64,000 nt of DNA from an uncultured Prevotella sp. (lineage in GTDB: Bacteria > Bacteroidota > Bacteroidia > Bacteroidales > Bacteroidaceae), in NCBI GenBank assembly GCA_944320235.1, contig CALUGQ010000005.1, forward strand, positions 1-64,000, in the 5' to 3' direction. The position numbers were made by a program, and so were the translations under genes. Positions 16,340 through 27,032 of the stretch are shown here, piece after piece. The notes below the pieces were generated by a model, which searched no databases, was not told the DNA's origin, and saw only the letters and a list, made by a program, of their open reading frames with translations. Numbering within the stretch: position 1 is the stretch's first letter; each line of letters starts with the position of its first letter.

Positions 16340-17740
16340 TCAATACGCCTCCTTGTCGCCTTTCACGGCGTTGGCCACGGTCTTGTAGATGATGTAAATG
16401 TCGAGCCAGATGCTCCAGTGCTCCATGTAATAGATGTCGCCCTTGATGCGTCCTTCCATCTGCGAGAGCTCCTTTGTCTCGCCGCGGAAGCCTGTCACCT
16501 GGCTCCAGCCCGTGATGCCGGGCTTCACGAAGTGGCGCATCATGTACTTGTCTATGAGCTTTGAGTACTCCTCGGTGTGCTTCACCATGTGCGGGCGCGG
16601 CCCCACTATGCTCATGTCGCCAAGGAGTACGTTGATGAACTGGGGCAGCTCGTCGATGTTTGTCTTGCGCATTATGTTGCCCCACTTGGTCTTGCGCGGG
16701 TCGTCCTTTGTGGCCTGGAGCGTGTCGGCCTCGGCGTTGACCTTCATTGAGCGGAACTTTATGCAGTAGAACTCCTCGCCGTTGATGCCGTTGCGCTTCT
16801 GGCGGAAGAACACCGGGCCTGGCATCGTCAGCTTGGTGATGATGGTTACGAGCACAAGGATTATCGGGAAGAGCGTGCAGAGGAACGCCAGCGAGAAGAG
16901 AACGTCGAACAGGCGCTTGAGCAGGCGGTTCTCCACGCGCTCCAGCGGGTCGCGCATAAGGCTGAGGTATGGCACGTTGCCCATCATGTTGAGGTACATC
17001 CGGTGGTGGAGGTAGTTGCTCACGTTAGGCACACTGTAGAAATGCACGAGGTTGTTCTGGCAATAGTGGATGATCGGCACGATGTCTGCCTCGTGGCGAG
17101 ACGACAGGCAGCAGAACAGCTCGTGCACCTCGCTGTGGTTGCGAAGGTATTGTTCCACGTCGGCAGGGGTGCCAAGGTAGGGGCAGTTCTCGGGGAAATT
17201 GGGGCTCGGCTGGTAGTCGAAGTACCCCATGACCGCATAGCCGAAGTACGGCACACTTGCCATTTCGTCGTACAAGGCGCGTATGTTGTCCTTGCTGCCT
17301 ACGAAGACTGCGTGGCGCTTATGGCTGTCGTAGGTGCGGTAAGCCTTTACCATCTGGCGTATGCCAAGGCGGAATGTCGATGCCAGTATGAGCTGTGATA
17401 GCAGGAATGCGGTGAAAGCCAGCGGGCTCAACATCACGAACCCGCCCGTGTTGAGCAGCAGCACGCTGGCCACGGTGAACAGGAGTATGTTGCGGAGCAC
17501 CAGCAGCAGCACCTGGAAATCCCTCACATTGCGCTTGTAGAGAATCACTCCTCCGGTGATGACGCAGATGAAGTATGTGCCGGTGACGACGACAGCGCTT
17601 TGCCTGAAGCCAGCTGTCGTGAGGTCGTCGCTGGCTTTCCAGAACAGGGTATAGAGCAGCACGCAAATCAATACATCGCCTACGACTGTCAGTGCAGACA
17701 ATATCAGGTTATGGTGGGTATTACGTCCGTTGTCATTCAT
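16340..17740 (-). CDS. polyprenyl glycosylphosphotransferase (WcaJ/WbaP type)
   Basis: The enzyme moves a sugar 1-phosphate from UDP-sugar to undecaprenyl phosphate, starting a repeat unit of exopolysaccharide or glycan. 466 residues: four or five N-terminal membrane helices (about 10-125), a CoA-binding-like domain (AVFVGSKDNIRALYDEM), one more helix, then the conserved catalytic domain with PGPVFFRQKRNG, FYCIKFRSM, NIDELPQFINVLLGDMSIVG, PRPHM and FVKPGITGWSQV. It stands alone, not within a visible polysaccharide cluster. The 18 bases around its start codon are duplicated upstream, creating a seven-codon upstream ORF that overlaps the start. Confidence 0.92.
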   Translation of the reverse strand: MNDNGRNTHHNLILSALTVVGDVLICVLLYTLFWKASDDLTTAGFRQSAVVVTGTYFICVITGGVILYKRNVRDFQVLLLVLRNILLFTVASVLLLNTGGFVMLSPLAFTAFLLSQLILASTFRLGIRQMVKAYRTYDSHKRHAVFVGSKDNIRALYDEMASVPYFGYAVMGYFDYQPSPNFPENCPYLGTPADVEQYLRNHSEVHELFCCLSSRHEADIVPIIHYCQNNLVHFYSVPNVSNYLHHRMYLNMMGNVPYLSLMRDPLERVENRLLKRLFDVLFSLAFLCTLFPIILVLVTIITKLTMPGPVFFRQKRNGINGEEFYCIKFRSMKVNAEADTLQATKDDPRKTKWGNIMRKTNIDELPQFINVLLGDMSIVGPRPHMVKHTEEYSKLIDKYMMRHFVKPGITGWSQVTGFRGETKELSQMEGRIKGDIYYMEHWSIWLDIYIIYKTVANAVKGDKEAY

Positions 17741-17763
17741 TATTCTCTTCCGTTGTCATTCAT
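17740..17763 (-). CDS. seven-codon upstream ORF from a duplicated start
   Basis: The minus strand carries two copies of ATAATGAATGACAACGGA offset by 23 bp. The upstream copy reads Met-Asn-Asp-Asn-Gly-Arg-Glu-stop, and its stop overlaps the real start as TAATG. It begins only about 25 nt after the predicted transcription start. It could couple or attenuate translation of the transferase, or be a neutral tandem duplication. Confidence 0.4.
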   Translation of the reverse strand: MNDNGRE

Positions 17764-17794
17764 TATAGAGTAATTTCTTATGTTTCCCGTTTGG

Positions 17795-17802
17795 CAAAGG
17801 TA
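17795..17802 (-). promoter_or_regulatory. -7 element of the sugar transferase
   Basis: On the minus strand, TACCTTTG; about 55 nt upstream of the annotated start. Confidence 0.6.
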
Positions 17803-17933
17803 ACAATCTTTATTCTTATAAAAGAATTTTACGTATTGAAAATGGAAATAGTGGAAAAATATTCTAAAAAATGTACACCGCGGCGTTCATGGCCGACAGT
17901 TGGCCATGGTTTGCTGGCTGCGGGCAATGATGC

Positions 17934-17989
17934 ATTCAAGGCACCACGGAGCCCGTTAGGCTTCCGCCGTGGGCCGTGGTGCCTTGAAT
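17934..17989. terminator. perfect inverted repeat, probable terminator of the exporter gene
   Basis: Arms 17934-17949 and 17974-17989 are perfect over 16 bp. It lies just downstream of the minus-strand exporter (stop at 18020) and upstream of the transferase promoter. Confidence 0.7.
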
Positions 17990-18019
17990 AAGCTTTGCTT
18001 GCTTCCGCGGTGCAGGCTT

Positions 18020-19324
18020 TCAGCCCCGTCCGCGTGTCACGGAGAACGATTGACGGTGGAAGATGAAGATGGGTATGATGCACCCTACGACCATCCCGAA
18101 CATTACGAGCACGGTGAGCGAGCCGTTGTGGAAGAAGCGTGCCACATACTCGGCAGTGTATTCGCCGGGCAGGCGCACGATGTTTATCAGGTCGCGTATG
18201 GCCTTGTAGGCAAACATTCCGGGTACCATGGGCAGCAGCGACGGGAAGGCGAAGCACTCGGCGGGGCAGTGTATGCGCATGGCGAAAGGCACGGCGAGCA
18301 GCCCGATGCAGAAGCCAGCCACGGTGGAGGCGGCCACCAGGTCGAGCGGCATGGCCGTGTTGTGCATGAGGAAGTAGCGCACGGCGTGGCCCACGCAGGC
18401 CAGCAGGGCGCAGATGGCCAGCGCCTTGCGCGGCGGGTTGCTGATGATGGCAAAGCCGATGGCGGCCACTGCGGCGAAGAGCCCGTCGGCAATGGTGGCC
18501 GTGAAGAGGTCGGGGCGCGTCACCGAGGTGAACGTGGTGGGGTCTATGCCGAATATTATCACCGTGCCTGAGAGGCCTATGGCTATGCAGATGATGAGCA
18601 GCAGCGCGCCTGTGAGCCTTGATATGCCGTCGAGCACGTGGTTGTCAACGATGTCCATCACGCCGTTTATCAGCGGCACGCCGGGCACGAGGTAGAGCAT
18701 CGACGTGCCGAGCGACATATCCTCCGTGCCGCCGTGGAAGAAGAGGTAGTCCGTGACGCCTATCATTGTCGACACGAAGGCGCAGAGGGTGAACACGGCC
18801 AGGTGGTTTACGCCGCGGCGGGTGAGCTGCTGGCGCAGCAGGAAGCCGATGAGCGTGGCCACGAACACGATGGCCATCGACGTGAGGTTGCCGTCGAACA
18901 GGCGGCAGAAGCAGGCGTTGGCCACCGAGGCCAGCAGCAGCACGAACCACGGGCTCTCGCGCCGTTCGGTCACGATGGCCTTCAGGCGGGCCCACAGTTC
19001 GCTGAGCGGCAGCCGCTCGTCAAAGGCGTTCCATGACAGTTGCGACAGTTTCATGTTGGCCTTGAAGTTAAGGGGCAGGCCCGGTGTCTTCTTGATGTAG
19101 GTGTACGAGTGGTTCAGCGAGCCGTCTTGCAGGGTGATGCTGAGCGTCTTGGGGAAGATGAGCAGGTTCACGTGGTAGCCCATGGAGCGCGCCATGCGCA
19201 CGGTGTTGAGCTGTATGCGTGATGTCTGTGCGCCCACGGCCATTAGCGTCGAAGCGTATTCGGCGAGGAAGAGCGTGGCCTCCTTCAGCTTTTGGTGGAT
19301 GTCCTGGTCTGTTTTCTCTTGCAT
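18020..19324 (-). CDS. threonine/serine exporter, fused ThrE type
   Basis: 434 residues combining the two halves of the ThrE family: a soluble N-terminal part beginning ATLFLAEYASTLMAVGAQTSR and a membrane part with about ten helices (residues 135-430), including LGTSMLYLVPGVPLINGVMD and a second repeat PSLLPMVPGMFAYKAIRDL. These P-G-x-P membrane repeats are diagnostic. It exports threonine/serine across the inner membrane. It is monocistronic; array locus 4 lies 127 bp upstream. Confidence 0.88.
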   Translation of the reverse strand: MQEKTDQDIHQKLKEATLFLAEYASTLMAVGAQTSRIQLNTVRMARSMGYHVNLLIFPKTLSITLQDGSLNHSYTYIKKTPGLPLNFKANMKLSQLSWNAFDERLPLSELWARLKAIVTERRESPWFVLLLASVANACFCRLFDGNLTSMAIVFVATLIGFLLRQQLTRRGVNHLAVFTLCAFVSTMIGVTDYLFFHGGTEDMSLGTSMLYLVPGVPLINGVMDIVDNHVLDGISRLTGALLLIICIAIGLSGTVIIFGIDPTTFTSVTRPDLFTATIADGLFAAVAAIGFAIISNPPRKALAICALLACVGHAVRYFLMHNTAMPLDLVAASTVAGFCIGLLAVPFAMRIHCPAECFAFPSLLPMVPGMFAYKAIRDLINIVRLPGEYTAEYVARFFHNGSLTVLVMFGMVVGCIIPIFIFHRQSFSVTRGRG

Positions 19325-19450
19325 TGTCTTGGTGTGGTTTGATAGTTATCCTGTATTGTGTCGTTGCGTCTTGGCGCGCCTTGCTTGTAAAGTTTTGTTG
19401 CAGCGCGGACTGCTTGGCGCAACGGGCTGTGGCACAAGTGTTTGCGCGGG

Positions 19451-19550
19451 CAGCCATTCAGCCGTGCCAAACGGCCCGTCTTGCGATGCCAAACAGGCCG
19501 TCTTGGCGTTCGGTACGGCCCGTCTTGGCGTTCATTGCGGCCTTGTGCGC
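19451..19550. repeat. 22-bp periodic array, locus 4
   Basis: Units at 19473 (GGCCCGTCTTG), 19495 (AGGCCGTCTTG), 19517 (GGCCCGTCTTG) and 19539 (GGCCTTGTGCG), all 22 bp apart, with a weak unit at 19451. It lies in the 609-bp divergent spacer between the exporter and groES. Confidence 0.85.
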
Positions 19551-19933
19551 CCAGCAGCCCTGCCTTTGTCATGAAGTTTCGCACGCCGGTGGCGGGCGGC
19601 AGCCGCGTGGCTTGGCAAGGGCGGCAGTGAGGACTGCCTGCGGGAGCGGCTGCAAAATTATGCAATTCCGCGGAAACTGCAAAATGTAGGGGCCGGTATT
19701 TTCTGCCAAGCCAGCAGGCTGCCCCGGCCCGGCCATGGCCTCCGGTATATTATTAATGTATGGCTTCGCTTGCGCCCGGCGGCTGTCAGTCGTGTCATGC
19801 CGCTGCCGCAGCGATGCTGACAATATGTCAGCCAGGTGGCTTTGGCACGGTTTTGGCAACTACAAGGTTGACCGCAGCCGCCGCAGGTGGTAGCGGCGCA
19901 CAACAGAAACAACAATTTAAAAATAAAAGAACT

Positions 19934-20206
19934 ATGAACATTAGACCATTGGCAGACCGAGTACTCGTACTCCCTGCACCAGCTGAAGAGAAGATTGGCG
20001 GTATCATCATCCCCGATACGGCCAAGGAGAAACCGCTGCACGGCACCATCGTTGCCGCAGGCAAGGGAACAAAGGACGAGGAGATGGTACTGAAGGAGGG
20101 CGACGAAGTGCTCTACGGCAAGTATTCAGGCACCGAGCTGGAGTATGACGGCACCAAGTACCTGATGATGCGCCAGAGCGACGTGCTCGCAGTCATAGAG
20201 AAATAA
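19934..20206 (+). CDS. groES: co-chaperonin GroES
   Basis: The 90-residue cap of the GroEL chamber. Family features: [13 protein letters not shown] at the start, the mobile loop [26 protein letters not shown], and [18 protein letters not shown] at the end. It is followed after 36 bp by groEL. No CIRCE operator (TTAGCACTC inverted repeat) is present upstream, so heat control, if any, is by another route. No convincing TAnnTTTG is seen near the start. Confidence 0.97.
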   Translation: MNIRPLADRVLVLPAPAEEKIGGIIIPDTAKEKPLHGTIVAAGKGTKDEEMVLKEGDEVLYGKYSGTELEYDGTKYLMMRQSDVLAVIEK

Positions 20207-20218
20207 CACAAGGATTAA

Positions 20219-21874
<1,656 letters not shown>

Positions 21875-21899
21875 TATTTGCAAACTGCACATATCAAAG

Positions 21900-21940
21900 T
21901 GGAGGGGCTTTCGGCAGAAAAGCCCCTCCATTTCTTTTTT
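21900..21940 (+). terminator. groESL terminator
   Basis: GGAGGGGCTT (21901-21910) pairs with AAGCCCCTCC (21920-21929), followed by TTTCTTTTTT. Confidence 0.88.
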
Positions 21941-21975
21941 GCGGGTATGCCTGGCTGCATTTCCCATGATTTTAT

Positions 21976-22006
21976 TTTGGCGTATATGATAAAGTGACTA
22001 TCTTTG
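21976..22006 (+). promoter_or_regulatory. promoter of candidate small RNA 2
   Basis: TTTG (21976-21979) and TATCTTTG (21999-22006), 19-bp spacer. Confidence 0.7.
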
Positions 22007-22011
22007 CACCC

Positions 22012-22250
22012 GATGCGGTGAGCGCGGGAAAGCGGTATCATTGTTCCCGGTCATTCCCGGCGTTAGGTCCGTCAGCCGGGCACCAGGCATCCTGCCAGGC
22101 AAGGGGAGAAGCCTGCCGGCAGCGCAGCAACAGTGAGGGCAAGCATGATTTTTAGGTTTAAGGATATTTTTTGATTTGTTTTAGTAGATTAGTTTTTAAG
22201 TAGTTTGTTTTTTGAAATCGGCTGTCGGGATGACAGCCGATTTCTTTTTT
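22012..22250 (+). ncRNA. candidate small RNA 2
   Basis: Between a full promoter and a strong terminator (arms 22214-22226 and 22232-22244, then six T) there is no plausible reading frame. The 5' half can form CCCGGC/GCCGGG and CTGCC..AGGC/GCCT..GGCAG hairpins; the 3' half is A/T-rich (22145-22213) and resembles that of candidate 1 (CATG then T-run, then TTTTAGT..AGTTTTTAA). The next gene has its own -7 element at 22284-22291, so this is a separate unit of about 240 nt. It does not match the cobalamin, TPP, SRP or tmRNA cores that I know. Confidence 0.55.
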
Positions 22251-22283
22251 ACGGATTCGCTTGCATTTTCCGCATTTATTGTT

Positions 22284-22291
22284 TAATTTTG
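22284..22291 (+). promoter_or_regulatory. -7 element of the DUF4450-type gene
   Basis: TAATTTTG, 30 nt before the ATG at 22321; a TTG at 22261-22263 is at the right distance for -33. Confidence 0.55.
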
Positions 22292-22320
22292 CAGACTACG
22301 TACAACGAACTTACAGTAAA

Positions 22321-25290
22321 ATGAGTGCTAATAACAAAAATCTCAGAAAACTTACACTGGCCATGGCATTCATGGCAGCCATCGGGGGCTCGGCGCAGAA
22401 ACGCATAGGCGATTTCATAGAGTCGCGTACCTACAATGGCGACAAGCGTGGCGTCGAGCGCACGCTGAATTACCGCCCCGAGGGGCGCGACTTCGTGTGT
22501 GTCAACGGCTCCAACGAGTATACGCGCGCCCTTTATGGCGGCTATACCGAGTATCGCATAGAGACCAGCGACCGCCCCATTTTCGCCGTTTTCAAGAAAC
22601 GGGGCCATCGCAACGTGCGCTTCCGTGCAATATACCGTGGCAACGAATATGCGCTTGAAGCCACAGACTGGTGTGAAGCTCGCTATTCAGACGCTTCGCG
22701 GCGCTATGTGGTTAAGCACAATGCTTGGGGCGATGCCGCCATATATATAAATGTGGTGGCACTGGCAGACACCGAGGGAGCCGTTTGGCAGTTCCGTGCA
22801 GAGGGCTTTGACGAGCCGCTGAAACTTAAGGCCATGGTTTGCAACATTGCCAACACGAAGATACGCCGCAACGGCGACATGGGGGCCGACCCGCCAGGGT
22901 GCTTCGGCCCCGCAGCCGGTGACGCCGGCCTCGCCGCTACGGAGTGGGATGGCTCGGGCGAGAGCTATTTCACCATGGAAGGCTCGGAGATAGGCACCGT
23001 AGGGCAGGACGAGGCTGCCAGGCTCTTCAATGCCACCGTAGAACGCAACAAGGCTCTTGCCTCGCGCATAGAGTTCAACACGCCCGACCCCTTCATCAAC
23101 ACCCTCGGAGGCGCGCTCGTGATTGCGGCCGACGGCGACTGGGACGGCAAGACGTGGCTCCACGGCTGCGTGGGCTGGCGCATGCCGCTGGCCGGATGGC
23201 GCGCCGGATTCCTCGGCGACGTGCTTGGCTGGAACGACAGGGCTGTGTCGCACTTCGACGCTTACGCCAAGAGCCAGGTTACAAACGTGCCTCCCACAAT
23301 CCCGCATCCGTCGCAAGACCCTAAGATGAACCTTGCCCGCGCAGAGAAGAAGTGGGGAACGCAGATGTACAGCAACGGCTATATATGCCGCAACCCGGAG
23401 CGGAACAACCAGATGCACCACTATGACATGAACCTCAACTACATCGACGAGCTGCTCTGGCACTTCGCTTACGATGCCGACACTGCGTACATACGCAAGA
23501 TGTGGCCCGTGGTAAAGCTGCACCTTGAGTGGGAAAAGCGCAACTTCGACCCCGACAACGACGGCCTCTACGATGCCTACTGCTGCATCTGGGCGAGCGA
23601 CGCGCTCTATTACAACGGCGGCTCGGTCACACACTCTTCGGCCTACAACTACCGCGGCAACCTGCTCGCGGCCCGCATAGCCGAGATAATAGGCGAGGAC
23701 CCCGCGCCCTACCGGGCTGAGGCCAGCCGCATACTCAAGGCCATGGACGAGCGCCTATGGCTCGACGACAAGGGCCACTGGGCCGAGTACGAGGACTGCA
23801 TGGGCCTCGGCCGCAAGCACGAGAGCGCCGCCGTGTGGTCGATATACACGCCCATCGACTGCGGTGCAGGCACGCCAGAGCAGTTCTACCGTGCCACGCG
23901 CTACGTTGACCGGGAGATACCCCACATACCTGTGGTGGCCGACGGCAAGCTCTACGGCGCGACGATAGCCACGTCTAACTGGATGCCATACGCCTGGAGC
24001 ATAAACAATGTGGCCCCGGCCGAGGTGATGCACACGGCCCTGGCCTACTTCGAGGCGGGCCGCAGCGAGGCGGCATTCATGCTGATGAGGGCCAACATAA
24101 TGGACCAGATGTACATTGGCGACAGCCCCGCCAACTTCGGCCAGCTGAGCTTCTACGACGCGGCCCGGGGCGAGTGCTACCGCGACTTCGGCGACTGCAT
24201 AGGCATATCGGCGCGCACGCTGCTGCAAGGGTTGTTCGGCATCGTTCCCGATGCGCTCAACGGGCAGTGCTACCTGCGCCCTGGCTTCCCGCAGTCGTGG
24301 GACAGTGCATCGGTGCGCACGCCTTACATGGAGTACAGTTTCAAGCGCGTGGGCGACTCGCTCGTGTATGACATCACGCAGAACTTCACCCGCCCGTTGC
24401 GCATCATCGTGCGCCAGAACATCGGTAACGGCCAGTACAAGGAGATAAAAGGCACAGCTGGGAAGCACCAAGTGATAAAGACGCCTATCCCGGCGATGCT
24501 CATCGAGGCTGCCGTTGACGAGCCTGTACAGCACATGGTGGACCCGGTGGAATATGGATTGGCCGAGCCAGTCACCAACGGCAAGTTCACACGTGTGAAG
24601 ATTGACAAGTATTTCAACTCTGAGGTGGACGACATCTACAAGAACAAGTATTTGAGCCCGCGCCCGCCCTATACCTCGCTTGAAATCCCGCAGCAAGGAA
24701 TAGGCGAGTGGTGCCATCCCGACATGACTGCCGACGTGAACGACTCGGTTTTCCGTACGCTCATCGATGACGGCGAGTTTGTTGTGGCCGGCGTTCCCTT
24801 CCGCACTCCGGCTGATGGCAACAACATAGTATACACATCGCTTTGGGACAACTATCCCGACAGCATCGTTATACCGCTCAAAGGCAAGGCTGCCTCGGCC
24901 TACTTACTCATGGCAGGGTCCACGAACCACATGCAGTGCCGCATAGCCAACGCTTTGGTCATTGCCACATACAAAGACGGCTCGACCGACACGCTTGAAC
25001 TGGTGAACCCAGACAACTGGTGCCCAATAGAGCAAGACTACTACGTGGACGGCAAGGCGTTCTATACCACCATGCCGCGTCCCTACCGCGTTGCCCTTGG
25101 CACAGGGCAGGTGAGCCGCGACCTCGGCCGCGACCTGGGCTTGACCGATGTTTACATCCGCCCCATACCCGGTGGCGCGGCGCAGATGCTGCGAATGCCG
25201 CTCGACGGGCAGAAGAAACTGCAGTCGCTGACCTTGCGCACGCTCTCAAACGATGTCGTGATAGGCTTGATGGCCGTTACGTTGCAGTAG
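22321..25290 (+). CDS. large secreted glycosidase-like protein, DUF4450 type
   Basis: 989 residues with a signal peptide (LTLAMAFMAAIGGSAQ). The central third has the pattern of an (alpha/alpha)6 barrel glycosidase: WLHGCVGWRMPLAGWRAGF, YDMNLNYIDELLWHF, FDPDNDGLYDAYCCIWASD, and HESAAVWSIYTPID. It is flanked by an N-terminal beta-rich domain and a C-terminal beta-sandwich region. I believe this corresponds to the DUF4450 proteins found in Bacteroidetes polysaccharide loci; the assignment is from memory. The substrate is not visible, though neighbouring pectin enzymes suggest a plant side chain such as a rhamnoside. It is a single gene with its own promoter and terminator. Confidence 0.65.
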   Translation: MSANNKNLRKLTLAMAFMAAIGGSAQKRIGDFIESRTYNGDKRGVERTLNYRPEGRDFVCVNGSNEYTRALYGGYTEYRIETSDRPIFAVFKKRGHRNVRFRAIYRGNEYALEATDWCEARYSDASRRYVVKHNAWGDAAIYINVVALADTEGAVWQFRAEGFDEPLKLKAMVCNIANTKIRRNGDMGADPPGCFGPAAGDAGLAATEWDGSGESYFTMEGSEIGTVGQDEAARLFNATVERNKALASRIEFNTPDPFINTLGGALVIAADGDWDGKTWLHGCVGWRMPLAGWRAGFLGDVLGWNDRAVSHFDAYAKSQVTNVPPTIPHPSQDPKMNLARAEKKWGTQMYSNGYICRNPERNNQMHHYDMNLNYIDELLWHFAYDADTAYIRKMWPVVKLHLEWEKRNFDPDNDGLYDAYCCIWASDALYYNGGSVTHSSAYNYRGNLLAARIAEIIGEDPAPYRAEASRILKAMDERLWLDDKGHWAEYEDCMGLGRKHESAAVWSIYTPIDCGAGTPEQFYRATRYVDREIPHIPVVADGKLYGATIATSNWMPYAWSINNVAPAEVMHTALAYFEAGRSEAAFMLMRANIMDQMYIGDSPANFGQLSFYDAARGECYRDFGDCIGISARTLLQGLFGIVPDALNGQCYLRPGFPQSWDSASVRTPYMEYSFKRVGDSLVYDITQNFTRPLRIIVRQNIGNGQYKEIKGTAGKHQVIKTPIPAMLIEAAVDEPVQHMVDPVEYGLAEPVTNGKFTRVKIDKYFNSEVDDIYKNKYLSPRPPYTSLEIPQQGIGEWCHPDMTADVNDSVFRTLIDDGEFVVAGVPFRTPADGNNIVYTSLWDNYPDSIVIPLKGKAASAYLLMAGSTNHMQCRIANALVIATYKDGSTDTLELVNPDNWCPIEQDYYVDGKAFYTTMPRPYRVALGTGQVSRDLGRDLGLTDVYIRPIPGGAAQMLRMPLDGQKKLQSLTLRTLSNDVVIGLMAVTLQ

Positions 25291-25318
25291 TTCAAGCATA
25301 TTTATAATGTATTCTGGC

Positions 25319-25364
25319 CGTGCCGCACCTTGGCTTGCAGGGTGCGGCACGACTTGTTTCTTTT
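25319..25364 (+). terminator. terminator of the DUF4450-type gene
   Basis: CGTGCCGCACC (25319-25329) pairs with GGTGCGGCACG (25341-25351), followed by TTGTTTCTTTT. Confidence 0.8.
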
Positions 25365-25410
25365 ATCAGAAAAATCGCGTTATGTACTTGCTTTTTCTGT
25401 CTTTTTGCAT

Positions 25411-25418
25411 TAACTTTG
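25411..25418 (+). promoter_or_regulatory. -7 element of the kinase-RapZ gene
   Basis: TAACTTTG, 55 nt before the ATG at 25474, with TTG at 25388-25390 near -33. Confidence 0.6.
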
Positions 25419-25473
25419 CAGAAGCCAAGCTGCGCCCTGACGGCACGGCCATGGTAAAAAACGGCATTAAGAG

Positions 25474-27027
25474 ATGGAGAAACTGATAGAGCTATATAAG
25501 AGATGGGCTGGCGAGGCACCTGCAAACGTGCAGAAGCTGCCGGCGGCAGGCAGCAACCGTGAGTACTACCGCATGGCCGATGCTGACGGGGCCACGGTGA
25601 TTGGGGCCATTGGCACAAGCCGCGACGAGGACCACGCATTCGTATACTTGAGCAACCATTTTGCCAAGCGCCGCCTGCCTGTGCCGCGTGTGCTGGCAGT
25701 GAGCGACGACGAGCTCCGCTATTTGCAGACCGACCTTGGCTCGGTGTCGCTCTTCGATGCCATCGCCGGGGGGAGGCAGGCCGGCGGCCGCTATAATGTC
25801 ACGGAGCGGCAGCTGCTGGTGAAGACCATCCGCGAGCTGCCGAACATACAGATCCGCGGGGCGCGCGGGCTCGACTTCGGCCACTGCTATCCACAGCCGG
25901 AGTTCAACGCAGACAGTGTGCTCTTCGACCTCAATTACTTCAAGTACTGCTTCCTCAAGCCCACTGAACTTGATTTCCACGAGCTGAAGCTTGAAGCTGA
26001 TTTCCGGCTCTTTGCCAAAGACCTTACAGCAGAACGCTTTGACAGTTTTATGTACCGCGACTTCCAAGCGCGCAACGTGATGCTCGACGGGGGCGGCAAC
26101 CCTTACTTCATCGATTTCCAGGGCGGGCGCCGCGGGCCGTACTACTACGACGTGGCATCGTTCCTGTGGCAGGCGTCCGCCCGATACCCGCACAAGCTGC
26201 GCCGCGAGCTGGTATATGAATACTACGAGTCGCTGAAGAACTACACCGAAGTGCCGTCAGTAAGGCATTTCGTCGGGCAGCTTAGCCGCTTCGTGCTCTT
26301 CCGCACGCTGCAAGTGCTCGGTGCGTATGGTTTCCGCGGATACTTCGAGCAGAAGCGCCACTTCATAGAGTCAATACCCCCGGCCATACAGAACCTGAGG
26401 GAAATGCTCGGCCTTAAGTGCTTTACTTACCCGTATATGATGGACCTCCTGCGCCGTCTCACCGAGCTGCCGCAGTTCGCCCAGATAGAGCAGCCTGCGC
26501 TCAACCGGGCCGACGGATTCCGCACAGCCGAGAGCAATGTGTACAAGGCCCACCCGCAAGACGGCCCAGCCACGTTCTCGAAGTACGACGGCTGTGGCCC
26601 CCTGGTTGTGCGCGTGTTCAGCTTCGCTTACAAGAACGGTATCCCCGAGGACGAGTCGGGCAACGGCGGCGGCTACGTGTTCGACTGCCGCAGCACCCAC
26701 AACCCGGGCCGCTATGAGCCTTACAAGAAGCTTACCGGCCTTGACGAGCCAGTCATACGTTTCCTCGAGGACGACGGCGAGATACTTGTCTTCCTCGAAA
26801 GCGTATACAAGTTGGCCGACGCTCATGTGCGCCGGTACATCCAGCGCGGCTTCACCGACCTCATGTTTGCGTTTGGCTGCACCGGCGGCCAGCACCGCAG
26901 CGTGTACAGTGCGCAGCGCCTGGCCGAGCACCTCAACCGCAAGTTTGGCATCGAAGTGCGCATACAGCACCGCGAACAGGGCATATCGGAAGTGCTTGAG
27001 GCACGTAACCAGAGCAAGGAGGGATGA
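25474..27027 (+). CDS. AmgK-like sugar kinase fused to RapZ C-terminal domain
   Basis: 517 residues. Residues 1-330 are an aminoglycoside-phosphotransferase-fold kinase with GSNREYYRM (nucleotide loop), catalytic YRDFQARNVML (D196, N201) and metal-binding IDFQGG (D214), as in AmgK, the anomeric MurNAc/GlcNAc kinase. Residues about 376-500 match the C-terminal domain of RapZ: VRVFSFAYKNGIPED, VFDCRSTHNPGRY and AFGCTGGQHRSVYSAQRLAEH. In E. coli that domain senses glucosamine 6-phosphate and binds GlmZ RNA; the RapZ N-terminal P-loop domain is absent here. The gene is followed immediately by a MurU-like nucleotidyltransferase, so the pair probably recycles peptidoglycan sugars. The regulatory role of the RapZ part is inference. 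Confidence 0.85.
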   Translation: MEKLIELYKRWAGEAPANVQKLPAAGSNREYYRMADADGATVIGAIGTSRDEDHAFVYLSNHFAKRRLPVPRVLAVSDDELRYLQTDLGSVSLFDAIAGGRQAGGRYNVTERQLLVKTIRELPNIQIRGARGLDFGHCYPQPEFNADSVLFDLNYFKYCFLKPTELDFHELKLEADFRLFAKDLTAERFDSFMYRDFQARNVMLDGGGNPYFIDFQGGRRGPYYYDVASFLWQASARYPHKLRRELVYEYYESLKNYTEVPSVRHFVGQLSRFVLFRTLQVLGAYGFRGYFEQKRHFIESIPPAIQNLREMLGLKCFTYPYMMDLLRRLTELPQFAQIEQPALNRADGFRTAESNVYKAHPQDGPATFSKYDGCGPLVVRVFSFAYKNGIPEDESGNGGGYVFDCRSTHNPGRYEPYKKLTGLDEPVIRFLEDDGEILVFLESVYKLADAHVRRYIQRGFTDLMFAFGCTGGQHRSVYSAQRLAEHLNRKFGIEVRIQHREQGISEVLEARNQSKEG

Positions 27028-27032
27028 CATCA

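Noticed and set aside
19551-19933. CIRCE or other heat-shock operator before groES
   Set aside because: No TTAGCACTC/GAGTGCTAA inverted repeat or similar symmetric site is present.
22012-22250. Riboswitch (cobalamin, TPP) or SRP/tmRNA
   Set aside because: The invariant boxes of these RNAs are not found, and a terminator plus a new promoter separate the region from the downstream gene.
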